Positions 11,821 to 22,527 of a DNA stretch of 64,000 bases are shown here, piece after piece. The stretch comes from Hyaloscypha bicolor E (lineage: Eukaryota; Ascomycota; Leotiomycetes; Helotiales; Hyaloscyphaceae), in contig NW_020194555.1 of NCBI RefSeq assembly GCF_002865645.1, forward strand, positions 2,940,288 to 3,004,287. The letters are read 5' to 3'. The translations under genes were made by a program, and so were the position numbers. Numbering within the stretch: position 1 is the first letter of the stretch; each line of letters begins with the position of its first letter. The notes under the pieces are model-generated. The model saw only the letters and a program-made list of their open reading frames with translations, was not told where the DNA came from and searched no databases.

Positions 11821-13633
11821 GCGTGTTTTTAATAAAAAGTAGTATCTTAAAAAAATAGTACTAAATTATATTTAATTACTAATTACTTTACTAAACCATG
11901 CCCGAATTAGGTAAGAAGTAGATTAATTTACTTCTCTAAAGTAGCTCTTACTAATAATATAATTAGATTATAATTTATTTTTTCTTTTCCTTACCCGAAT
12001 TTATAGCTATTAAGCCTATATATTAAGCCAAATTCTTAGTAAACCTAATTTCTCTTCTATCTATAAACTAATTTGCTCTTTTTTTATTAATATTAATAGG
12101 CAGATATTAGTAATTTAATATTTATAATATTAGAAGAGAAGGCTAAGCTAAAATAGCTAAAGATAATAGAAAAATCGGGTACTAGTATAAGGATTTCTCC
12201 TTATTATAAAGGCTAAAGTCTCTCTTTAGTATACTATATAGAATTCAGAAGCTAATTAGTATTTTATATTAAATATAGGTATTTAGTAGTACTAATTACT
12301 AATATAGTAACCCTATTTAAAAGCCCTATTTAATAGCCCTATTCTAAAGTACTATTCCGGATATCTAAGCAAAAGACTTAATTTGACTAGATATTGCCTT
12401 TAGTACGTATCCTAAAGACAAAATTAGCTTTTACTAGAGTATAGGTAACTTATAAAAGCAGGATTATTAAGAGTTTATAAGTTCTGGGCTATTAGATAAT
12501 AATTATAAGGTAATTAGGAAATAGGGAAAATAATATTTAGAATTAAGGTTAATGAGCTATTCTCTTAATTTTCACGTATTACTAGTTTAGGGAAGCGAGA
12601 AATAAACTAATTAGATTACAGGATTTTAGGCTCTTTTAAAGAAAGTTATTACTAGTATTATAGTTATTATTTTTAGTTAAGTTTATCTATATTTGAAGTT
12701 TTTTCTTTATACTAAATATTTTTATAATTATGCTATAGGATTTTTTTATATTAGAATAATTAAAAGAGCTATTTCCCATAATTCTAAATTAGTTTTCGTT
12801 TTTTTAATAGTAGTTATAGTTATTAAGAACCGTGGTATTTTTTAATTAGTATTAATATTAGCTCTCTAGTAAAGTAATAAGTAATTTTGGAACTATCTTT
12901 TATAATATTAAAATTACTAGAACTTTAAGTAATATTAAGTATAGTAATTTTATTAATTTTATACTAATTTTATAAGGAAATTCTAATATCCTAAATTATA
13001 GAAATATCCTCTAGCTTTTCTAGCCCTTATCTAAATCTCTAAATCTCTAAATAGTATTAATTAGGTAATTTCCAAAGTTTAAATACTTCCTATAGACTTT
13101 CCTATAATTCCCTTATATATTAGACTTAATATTACGAAAGCCCTCTCTAATTAGGTTTAAAATTAGGTAATAGGGAAGTAACTAATATATCCAGATTTCC
13201 CCCCTCCTTACTTCCCTTCTACTTCTGGCATATATTAAGCACTCTCTAACTCTAGTATATACCATAGTTATTTATTATAATAATTAAAGTCTTCCCTAGC
13301 TATAAAAATACTACGGGAGTACCCTGTTTCCTATCTAAAATCGAAATTATTATACTATTACTCAAGGAGCTCCCGGTTCTATACGGGTTATGCGAGAAGA
13401 TTATAGATAGCCGCGATACGCGCGGGCTTAGGTAAGGAGCTATAATCTGCTCTTATTATTAGCAAGAGATACTTCAGGGGAGTAAATTAATCTACTTCTT
13501 ATCTAATTTGGACGTGGTTTGGTGGAGCAATTAGTGGTTGAAAATGATTTAGGTAACTTTTGGTGCACCCATTTTTAAGTGTACTGCTTTTCGTCAAAAA
13601 CGCGCTAAAACAGGGAGTTTTTGCATACCACTG
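11821..13633 (-). repeat. Right arm of palindrome (copy lacking its inner 28 bp)
   Basis: Reverse complement of the left arm over its full length. It starts at 11821 with GCGTGTTTTT, which corresponds to the position just after the 28-bp terminus, so the inner end is truncated; the outer end at 13633 is intact. Scattered transitions distinguish it from the left arm. About 26 nt of left-arm terminus remain unpaired as a loop at the centre. Confidence 0.85.
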
Positions 13634-13853
13634 TAAGCGATTTACATTGAAGGCACGTCTTTCCTTGGTACAATGAACTGCCTAAACCACAACTCAACAC
13701 GAAGGTTCTCTACAAGATTTTGCTATGGATGTCCAACTTGATTTCAATTAACATCCAGCACTAACTTCAAGACGGCCGCCGCCCCTTTATTACACAAATC
13801 TACCCCTCTGATTCCTCCCCAGACGTCTCTACAGACGTCCTTCCGCACCAGCA
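13634..13853 (+). promoter_or_regulatory. Right half of the split promoter, leader of the next gene
   Basis: The 220 bp between the transposon and the start codon at 13854 include pyrimidine-rich stretches (CCCCTTTATTACACAAATCTACCCC near 13784) typical of fungal core promoters. No TATA box is evident. Confidence 0.4.
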
Positions 13854-14618
13854 ATGTCGCCCATACCAGTCGCCCTACCTCCAGCTCTCCCCTCCGAGCT
13901 CCTCATCTACATTTTGACCCACCAAACCTACCCTACAACCCTGATAATCTGCCAACCACGCTCGAGCTTCCACTCCTCCCTCCTAGCTTCGATCCCACAA
14001 ACCCTCCAAGCACAACCTCCTCCACCACCAGCAGAAGGCCTCTCAGACACTCAATCTGAGCCCACCTCCGAACCTCCGCCTCTTCATTTACTCTTGGTGC
14101 CTACCCTCCACCAAATAGCGATTTCGAGACATATCCACCTAGTCTTCATCCCCACGGTCTCCCGCCTCCGCGCTTATCTGGCTGTCTTCTCCTCTATAGA
14201 CGCAGAAAGCCAAGCCCCGCCGGAAAAGAAATTCGATAAACCGGGGACGAAACTGCCGTTGCTGGTTGTGTATGGATTACTGGAGTTGCATAGGGATACG
14301 AGTGAGTGGAGCGCGCAGGGATTGGGGAATAGTATTGCGGGGTTGGTGGAAGCGGGGTGGCGGACTGGACGGAAGGTTGTGGTGTTAGAGGAGCGGGGAA
14401 TGGATGAATGTTTAAGTGACATGGAGCTAGAGGAGGGAAGAAAGAATAGGGTCAAGGTTTGGGAAGAAGGTGTGCCGATGTTGAATGGGAGTGTCAGGCA
14501 AGCTGGTCTCGAGAGCGAGGATGGAGGGTGGAGTGGACGGACGGTCGAGGTTGGAAGGATCTTGGCAAGGTGGTTTAAGTTTGGGAAGGGTGATTGGGAA
14601 GAGTGCGAACACGAATGA
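13854..14618 (+). CDS. Conserved-looking protein of unknown function (254 aa)
   Basis: Single-exon gene, 254 aa. I do not recognise the family with confidence. Visible layout: an N-terminal hydrophobic strand (TTLIICQPRSSFHSSLL), a Pro-rich loop (residues about 50-80), a second strand (IHLVFIPTVSRLRAYLAVFSS), a third (KLPLLVVYGLLELHRDTSEWSAQG) followed by a helix and a fourth strand (GRKVVVLEERGM). This alternating strand/helix order resembles a RecA-like core without a Walker A motif, as in some Rad51-paralogue or Elongator-type subunits; that is a guess. It ends with an aromatic/acidic tail (ARWFKFGKGDWEECEHE). It is transcribed away from AP-3 beta across the transposon and is convergent with NUF2. 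Confidence 0.7.
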   Translation: MSPIPVALPPALPSELLIYILTHQTYPTTLIICQPRSSFHSSLLASIPQTLQAQPPPPPAEGLSDTQSEPTSEPPPLHLLLVPTLHQIAISRHIHLVFIPTVSRLRAYLAVFSSIDAESQAPPEKKFDKPGTKLPLLVVYGLLELHRDTSEWSAQGLGNSIAGLVEAGWRTGRKVVVLEERGMDECLSDMELEEGRKNRVKVWEEGVPMLNGSVRQAGLESEDGGWSGRTVEVGRILARWFKFGKGDWEECEHE

Positions 14619-14761
14619 TGCTCAGTCTGGCCATTTGTGGCATTTAAGAACTTATACATTGTATTGCTGGGTCATTATCATGCTATCTCAGACAGGTATA
14701 CCCAAACGCCAATTGCTACCAGCCGCTTCTTCTCCAATTCCAGAACCCAAGCACGAATGAA

Positions 14762-16246
14762 TTAAGTATAAATCGATTGCTCCATCTCAGTGATGTACAG
14801 CTTGATATGGGAGTCCATCTTGAGGAACTCATCATGTGCACTGTGGATTTCGTTCTCGATGTTCTCCTTTAGGTCCGCCATCTTAATTTTATCAGCGGGA
14901 TGTCTCGAAGAAATGGAAATGGGGTGACGTACCTTCTTCTCAGTCTGCTCTATCCGTACTCTCCTCCGCTCCATATCTCGTCCTTTCTCTACTCTCTCCT
15001 CTGTGAGTTTTCTGTGCACAGCACGAAGCTCTTCCATTCTCTCCTTCGCACTCATCGCTTTCTCTTTGCTACCTTCTCTCAGCTTCTCCGTTCGCTCGAG
15101 CCATTTCGACAATTGCCGTTGCAGAAGGCCCTCAGTTCTCTCAACCTCTCGAACATTATTTCCCCGTTCTCCCAGAGCATCTCGTTGCTTTGCAATTCGA
15201 ATGTTTTCCTCTTCTTCCTTTGCCAATTCCGCTGAAATCTCATCCAATAGCTTGATACACGATGCAACATCAGATGAGACGACAGAGAATGTATCTGTTG
15301 AAGTTTGCAAGCCACGAGCTCGTCGATCCATGGCATCAATCTGTGCCTTCTCAGTATTCAGAGCATTGCTGAGCTCGGTCAGGGATGCTTGAAGAGCAGC
15401 CGGCGATTGTAGAACGTAAGGTCGCAATTTTGAGCTCTCTTGTCTGAGCGAAATAGTCATGGCCGTTTTGTCCTCCAAGATGGCGGTCATCTCCCCCTTC
15501 TTGACCTTCACATTTTCGAATCGTCGAGTTACTTTCTCTTGGCTTTGGCGTAGCTCCAACAATCGCTTTTTAAGCTCCTCGTTCCGCTTAACCTTCTCCG
15601 CAATGTGTGCTTCCATGGCTTTGCGATTCCGCTTCATTTCCTCCAAGCGCGCCTCCATCTCCTGATTCTCCATGTATAACGTCTCAATCCTGACCTTCGT
15701 AGTCTCTGCCTTGTTGAAATGTTCGTCTATCACGGCGGTTTGACTCTCCCGGAATCGTACAAAGTTGATGATATAGGAGAAGATCTTGACCAGTCGATCG
15801 TGTGTTGGCTTGTAAAGATCCTGAAAAGAAAAGTCTGTGATGCCACACTCGATCAACAATTTGCGCAGACTGACGTAGAAACCCATAAGATTTCGCGTTT
15901 CTGAAGGAATGATATCCATGTACTCTCCACAAACGTCCTCCGCCGCTGCGCGCATAGCTGGATCAACAGTCTCGCGCGTCGCGTTCATCAGCAGCTCTGC
16001 GAACCATTCGAAGATCATCTGGATTTGTAAAGGGTTTGGCTTTTGAAGATCTGCGACAGCGAATGGAACCCCGATATCACTTATGCATCCTACTATTTCC
16101 TTGTCGGGCTGCTTGAATCAGTGCTTGCGTAGGATTGGCGAGAGGGGATTTCGTACCAGGCGCATAAACGCATCAGAATCTTCCTCCTTCTTCTTCCCCC
16201 GATTTTGCTGTTGAGGCACGATAGACATTCTTGGATTGTAAGACAT
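14762..16246 (-). CDS. NUF2: Kinetochore protein Nuf2 (Ndc80 complex)
   Basis: Exons on the minus strand: 16246-16157, 16108-14933, 14881-14762 (461 aa, the usual length). The N-terminus has MSYNPRMS and the calponin-homology-like head beginning [20 protein letters not shown], which binds microtubules with Ndc80; the head continues to VRFRESQ. From about residue 150 to the end there is continuous heptad-like coiled coil ([39 protein letters not shown]). The upstream in-frame ATGs extending to 16396 were rejected because the family starts at MSYNPRM. Introns are 48 and 51 nt; the second uses an AAG acceptor. The Ndc80 complex links kinetochores to spindle microtubules. The 3' end is convergent with the 254-aa gene, with 143 bp between stops. 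Confidence 0.95.
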
Positions 16247-18031
16247 TGTTGTGTGGGCGAAGAGGTTGTTCTCGAAAATGGTTGAAAGAGTGAGGAAGTT
16301 GTGGTGCGATGTTGTCTTTGAAGTCGTTGCCATGTAAACAAAACGGGCCGTAGTTTTTCCGGGCTGTTCATCACGTGAGTTAATCGAGTACGTCAACCCC
16401 CTTGCAAGCTTCGATCCAAACGCCTTTGATTTTCGGGGGGGCGATATATTGGATCTTGTTGCCTTAACCTTCTGTAACTGGAATTGTTCGTGAATGAAAC
16501 GAATCTCTCAGTTTTCTTCAGCTTGCATCTGGTGCGGAAAGATCAGGTGACTCTTCTCAAGCGAAAAGAGTCTGTTTGAAGTTGTTAACTCTATTTTCTG
16601 AGTAGAGAAGAAGATGGCTATTTCATGAAATAGCTGGTCCTCCTGCATTTTGCTCTCTGTCAGGATGTTTTTCAGTTAAAGGACAGCTTCTAATCTGTCT
16701 GCCTGAGAAAGAAAATGCTTCTTGGGCTCTTTTGATGTCTTTGGTCAACTTGGAATTTGCCTTCTCATTGACAGTCTCTTCTCAGACTATGTCTTAGAAA
16801 ACTCATGCAATGGCTCAACCAAATTCAAGTCGAAATAGTCTCGCTAATCCCCAGGTGAAGTTTATCAAAATACTTGCACTGTCTGGCTCTATTCTTCTCC
16901 CTACTCGCTTCGTTGGTACCTAAGCTGTCCGCTTCTGGCAACTCTGCACAGTGCCATTGTCTGGATTCGGAAACTCGTATCTACAATGTCGCTCGAAGGG
17001 CTTGCCTCATGACTCAGAGGAAACCACAGAGGAACATGTGAAAGGGGGCCTCGGGGACGCCGCTACTTTGTTCTCCAAGTAGAATTAAACCGGTTGTGAC
17101 CTGATTCCATTTGTCACCAAAGAGGAGGTATTTTTAACAGCCCACCAGAACGCCACCTATTCTCCCCGCAGTGAAGTCCCCGCTCCGATGCAGGGTTTGG
17201 AACAAAACGAGTGGTCATCCTCACGTCACCTCGAGAAAGCGCCTCTTTGGTACTTTCGTTTTCACACCCTCTTCGCCCCGAAGACTGCAGCAGGATGCTT
17301 TTGGCGGTTTTGACCCCCGCCCTGCTGCAACGTAAGCTGCCCCTCCCCTCGGAACCAGATACTCGATCACAGCGTCAGTCGTGTACCTTACAGACGACTA
17401 TGCTGAAGTCTGATGACTGCTTGAAGGCCAACTACAGCACGGGCTAAGGTTCCGTTAACTTGATTCCACATCAGATCTCCCTCGACATTTCTAGGCGACC
17501 CGTCAAAGTCAAAGTCGACAACACAGCTCCCGACACCAACCATATTCCCGGCTGGCCTCACCCGTACTTCCGAGGAACGTCATATATAATCATACCCGTC
17601 TCCGGGTATGTGTTGCTATTCGGCGGGGTAGACAGTGAGTTATTAATGATGAGGTCACGCAGGACCAGCCTAGGCGTGGGGGCGCTTTATTTTGGTCGTT
17701 CGGACGCCATTGCTGACTGCGGGGCGAGTCTCCCAATCCATTGTCTAACTCAGGTACTACGGGCGCTGCCTTTGGGCCACATTCGATATGTTTCTGGCGC
17801 CGTTCCTGGTGATTCCTCAGCCTAGCCTGAATAATGCAGTTTCAGAATGGGGCATTCTGCATGCCTGGGAATCCCCTTCGGCTTTTGCCAACTTCTCTCA
17901 TGCAACGGACACTATATTAAGTAGCTCTCCTCACTGCACTTCAACTTCACATAATTAATATCCACACGTTTCAACGAGCTTCATTTGCCCTTCTATAGGC
18001 AAGAGTTTGGCTCTCTATTCTGCTCTTCATC
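16247..18031. other. Intergenic region upstream of NUF2 and EGT1
   Basis: About 1.8 kb between two divergent genes. It contains a CACGTG box near 16371 upstream of NUF2, and an AT-rich TATA-like ACTATATTAAG at about 17910, some 120 bp upstream of the Egt1 start. Short open frames at 17211-17825 show no family resemblance, and I see no repeats. Confidence 0.5.
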
Positions 18032-21000
18032 ATGACCATGCCAAGTGTCATCAACGGCGTTGATGGGCGTGCGGAGTCGAAGATCTACTACAGAAGCAAG
18101 TTGGAGGGGTTGAAAAATGCCGCCAGCGCCTCCAAAATCGATATCATTGATATCCGCCACGACAACGTTGAATTTAATCTGAAAGCAGACATTTTAACTT
18201 CTTTGAGGCCTGAAGTCGGCCCGAAGAAATTACCTACTCTTCTTCTCTATGATGAGCGGGGCCTGCAGCTGTTTGAGGATGTGAGTCTGGATTCAAGAAG
18301 CGAGATGGATTTTGGGCTAATCATGAAGCAGATTACATATTTAGAGGAATACTATCTCACAAATGCTGAAATAGATGTCCTTCAAACTTCGTCTGATAGT
18401 ATCGCAAAGGCCATCCCGACTGGTTCCATGGTTGTTGAGCTCGGCAGTGGGTCGGTGACTATCAGTGGGGCATTTCTTCATAATACTTCAAACTAACACA
18501 AAAACAGCAATTTACGGAAGGTGAGTATACTACTTCACGCGCTGGAAGCTGCTCGCAAGGACGTTGATTACTATGCCTTGGATCTGTCTTCGAAAGAGCT
18601 GAAGAGGACGCTTGAACAAGTTCCAAGGTTCAAGCATGTTAGATGCCACGGACTTCTCGGGACTTACGAAGATGGGCTCGACTGGTTGAAGTTACCCCAG
18701 AACAAGAGCCGTCCCAAGTGTGTCATGTCTCTTGGATCCAGCATAGGTGGTTGGCGGTTGCTCCAGAATGACTTGATTGCGAGCTGACAATGATCAGGGA
18801 ATTTTGACCGCCACGAAGCAGCCGAATTCCTGCGTGGATTCTCGGACGCTCTGCAGTCGGGTGATTCTATTCTAGTTGGATTAGATGCAACCAATGATCC
18901 AGCCAAAGTTTAGTGAGCGTTCCCATCATTTAAAAGGTTAAACCTCACTGACAACACTTCAGCCATGCTTATAACGGTTCGTTCTGTACATTTGTGACAT
19001 TATCTACGGTACTGACGTTCATTCAATTGCAGACTATGTGGGAACCACTCACAAGTACGACCTTTCTGCTCTGTCAAGAATCATTCTGTCAAGTTCCCTT
19101 GGCTAACTCTCTGGACAGATTCATCTTGAATGGCTTGCTTCACGCCAATGACATACTCGGCGAGCGAGTTTTTGAGCTCGATGACTGGAAAGTGATTGGC
19201 GAATATGTTTTTGACAGCGAGGGCGGACGCCATCAGGCCTTTTATTCCCCCCTCCGAGACATCCGTTACAGGGACATTCAGTTCAAAGCTGGCGAGCGAA
19301 TCCAAGTCGAGCAAAGCTTGAAATTCTCAGCGGAAGAGGCAGCTCAACTCTGGAAATTTTCGGGTTTGCACGAGGTTGGTCGTTGGTCAGCCTCATGGGA
19401 CGCTTATAGTAAGTAGTGCAGATCTCCCATTTTGCTTTTTTCACAACTACCGTGAATCTCTTCGATGGTGACACTGAGCTGAGGCTCTGGCTTCCGGATG
19501 AATCCGAAAGAACCAGGATCTTGACCGCATGACCCCTCTCCATCCCTGACAATGTGGGGGTCCCAGGAAGACGGGTTGTCTTTGGTGTGACGCACGGACC
19601 AGCGAGCTGCTCTCTGGTGCTATGAACTAAGAAGAAGGTTGAGGATCACGAAGCTTATATGGCCTTGTGGGCTCTATTACGCTGTGTCTCTTTCGACGTT
19701 GCACAGTTGGGAACTTTGCTAACCACGTTTACAATTCCCAGGCGTTCACTTGTTGACAAAACCAAACATGGTCTTCGATTCAGACCCTGCGGTATACGCC
19801 GCAGCGCCGGTTCCGACCTTGGACGACTGGAAGGGCCTATGGGAGGTGTGGGACACTGTCACGAGAGGCATGATTCCCGACGAAGAGTTACTGGGGAAAC
19901 CAATCAAGCTCCGCAATGCTTGTATCTTCTATCTGGGTCACATCCCAACATTCATGGATATTCAGCTTACTAAGACCACCAAGCTGCCCCCCTGTGAGCC
20001 CTCGTACTACCCTCAGATATTTGAAAGAGGAATTGATCCGGATGTCGACAACCCTGAGCATTGCCATGCTCACTCCGAAATTCCTGATGAATGGCCACCA
20101 CTGCAGGAGATTCTGGCGTATCAGGACCAAGTGAGGGCTAAAATAACGGGGCTGACCAAGGGCCAAAACATTCCGCGTGATATTGGACGAGCTCTTTGGA
20201 TTGGATTCGAACATGAGATCATGCACTTAGAGACCCTTCTTTACATGCTCTTGCAAAGCGACAAGACTCTACCGCCCACCACGTTTACTCCGGATTTCGA
20301 GGGTGATGCAGAGCGTGCCAAGGCTGCCCGAGTGCCGAACCAGTGGTTCGAGATTCCTGAGCAAAGGATTTCAATTGGTCTTGATGATCCTGAAGATAAC
20401 TCTGGACCTAATCGTCATTTCGGGTGGTAAGTCTGGATTTCAGGCCCCTTGAACTGTGTCCCTCTGAAACCTGACGATTATCAGGGACAACGAGAAACCT
20501 CCAAGGAGTGTTGTGGTTCCATCGTTCAAGGCCAAAGCTCGCCCAATCACAAATGAAGAAGTATACCGATTCCACGCCACTCCCATTCAAGGCTAACCAT
20601 GGACTAGTATGCTGGTTATCTCGAGCAGACACACAGCTCCAAGCTTCCTGCCTCATGGGCTGAGATTCACAGGAACGGTGCCCAGACCAACGGCCATTCC
20701 AACGGTCACGCCAACGGCTATATGAATAGATACACGAATGGATACACGAATGGCCACTCAAACGGCTTCCCTCCTCTAACCAAGGCATTCTTGGAAGGCA
20801 AGGCTGTGCGTACTGTTTACGGTCTAGTGCCTCTCAAATTTGCACTGGATTGGCCTGTTTTCGCTTCATTTGACGAGTTGGCAGGATGTGCAAGTTGGAT
20901 GGGCGGAAGAATACCAACTTTCGAGGAAGCACGCAGCATTTATAGCCATGTGGATGGTTTGAAAGCCAAAGAGGCCGAACAGCATTTGGGGAAGACCGTT

Positions 21001-21573
21001 CCAGCTGTCAATGCGTACGCCTTTTATGACACCTGATTATTGCTACTCTGTTAACACACAGGCAGGCACTTGGTCAATAATGGAGTCGAAGAAAGCCCGC
21101 CATCACGAGGTTTGGTAATCGGTGAGAGGTCCAAAGAGCTCTTCACCAATTTAGCAGGGGCCAATGTAGGCTTTAAGCACTGGCATCCTGTCGCTGTCAC
21201 GGCGAACGGCAACAAACTTGCTGGCCAGGCTGACATGGGAGGTGTTTGGGAATGGACGAACTCTACCCTCGAAAAGTATGAGGGTTTTGAGCCAATGAAA
21301 CTGTACCCCGCTTATACTGGTGCGTATAAAACTTTCGAGGTCATTTGAGCATTTGCTAAATATTTATATTTGTAGCCGACTTCTTTGATGGCAAGCATAA
21401 CATCGTTCTTGGTGGCTCCTGGGCAACTCATCCTCGCATTGCTGGACGCAAGACCTTGTGAGTTGACCTTGCTGCCCACAACCGCTTCCATGCTTACAGG
21501 ATTCAGTGTCAACTGGTACCAACGCAACTACCCATACGTCTGGGCTGGAGCTCGAATGGTACGCGACTTGTAG
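18032..21573 (+). CDS. EGT1: Ergothioneine synthase Egt1 (EgtD-EgtB fusion)
   Basis: Thirteen exons: 18032-18280, 18332-18450, 18508-18746, 18798-18912, 18963-18976, 19033-19054, 19119-19408, 19742-20426, 20485-20560, 20608-21014, 21066-21319, 21376-21457, 21507-21573; 872 aa with all phases consistent. Residues about 40-335 are the EgtD-like SAM methyltransferase (VVELGSGNLRK, YYALDLSSKEL, MSLGSSIGNFDRHEAAEFLRGF) that makes hercynine from histidine. From about residue 350 comes the EgtB-like part: a DinB-type four-helix domain with the iron-binding H-x3-H-x-E at His507, His511 and Glu513 (GFEHEIMHLE), then the FGE-sulfatase fold (GCASWMGGRIPTFEEA, GGVWEWTNSTL, GGSWATHPRIAGR, NWYQRNYPYVWAGARMVRD) that forms the sulfoxide with cysteine. 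An Asn/Gly/His-rich linker (residues about 640-665) breaks the FGE domain. Two exons are only 14 and 22 nt. A PLP lyase (Egt2) is needed to finish ergothioneine and is not in this window. Confidence 0.96.
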
Positions 21574-22527
21574 ACTGATCTGCAATCCTTTAAAATTTCA
21601 GCTATTCCCAAATTTGACACTGGACATACATATGGGTCACAATTATGCGACCCAATTTCGTTCGGTGCCTTCAAATTCTAAAATCCTCTTCGTCATTCCG
21701 GTGGAAGTTTGTGATTTTCGGTTTGGTTGGGTGGTCCCTGTCAGTAACTTCTCCGCACAAAATAATGCATCAAAATTCAAGTACCCGTGGCGAGAGTCTC
21801 AGGAAGATGCAACTGTGGTGAAATTCTGGTGAAGCGTTTGTAGAGCTGTGTCTATCCGTTAGAGTGAGTTGTGTCTGAAGAGCGGTCAATGCAACACAAA
21901 CGAATGTCCGAACAACCGGACACCTTCACAGAAAGTCCTCCCAATGGCCTCTTTCTTGTTGTTCTGAAATTCTTGGATCAATTCAACTTGTCCTGGTTTG
22001 CAACGGAACAAATTTTGTAAATTTGTGGTCCCTTTCTCAGCCTCGTTGCCGCTTTTGTAGTTGACGCCGGCCCGACCTAATTAGGGAATTTCAAAATACC
22101 GTGACGTCCCAGCGGAACTGCGCGTCTTGCTTGTCAACCGTCATCTTTCGCTATCAAAAAATCATCTCCTTTCCACAAAGCAACAATTACCCTGCGCGAA
22201 CTGGTCAACACCTTACTCTGCCCCTTTGATCACTCAAGCTATTGATTAGCTTGCCTCCTCCTTCCGTTAGCTGTAAGCAACTTCCTCGAGGGTCTTCAAA
22301 CCCCGTGGTCGCTCTCAAACACGGTCCTGGACCTTGAATCTGGCTTATTCAAGTCAGTTGAGACCAGTCCTCGATCTCTCCAGACTTGGAGGAACGATCT
22401 ATCCTTGATTTCCCTTCCTCAATTCTCTCAAAGTCTCTTCATATACAGAAAACCAACAAGGAACTGACCAACCGAAATAGAAGGAACTTCAACATCTAGA
22501 GAATACTTCTTGTCCGATATCTTCAAC
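21574..22527. other. Intergenic region, 3' end of EGT1 and next promoter
   Basis: About 950 bp. It contains one TGACGTC (CRE/bZIP-like) motif near 22101 and long pyrimidine-rich stretches before the next start codon. I see no gene. Confidence 0.45.

Larger units (their letters stand above)
9950..13633. mobile_element. Giant palindromic Tc1/mariner-type element, RIP-degraded
   Basis: Flanked by TA (9948-9949 and 13634-13635), the target duplication of Tc1/mariner transposons; both outer ends start with CAGTGGTATGCAAAAACTCC read inward, and CAGT is a classic Tc1 terminus. The element is about 3.7 kb, very AT-rich, and has no open frame of 60 codons on either strand. Each half is itself a complete element of about 1.8 kb with terminal inverted repeats of roughly 190 bp, and the two halves are head-to-head inverted copies that match along their whole length. 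The differences I compared between halves were transitions, as RIP produces. No transposase can be read, so the copies cannot move by themselves. The superfamily call rests on ends and target site only. Confidence 0.85.

Noticed and set aside
9950..13633. Palindrome as a simple assembly artefact
   Set aside because: The arms differ by many scattered transitions and by the 28-bp gain and loss, which a mirrored assembly error would not create. Long reads should still confirm.
19409..19741. Possible extra gene within the long EGT1 intron (333 nt)
   Set aside because: No frame there continues into a recognisable product, and the Egt1 frame is restored exactly by removing it.
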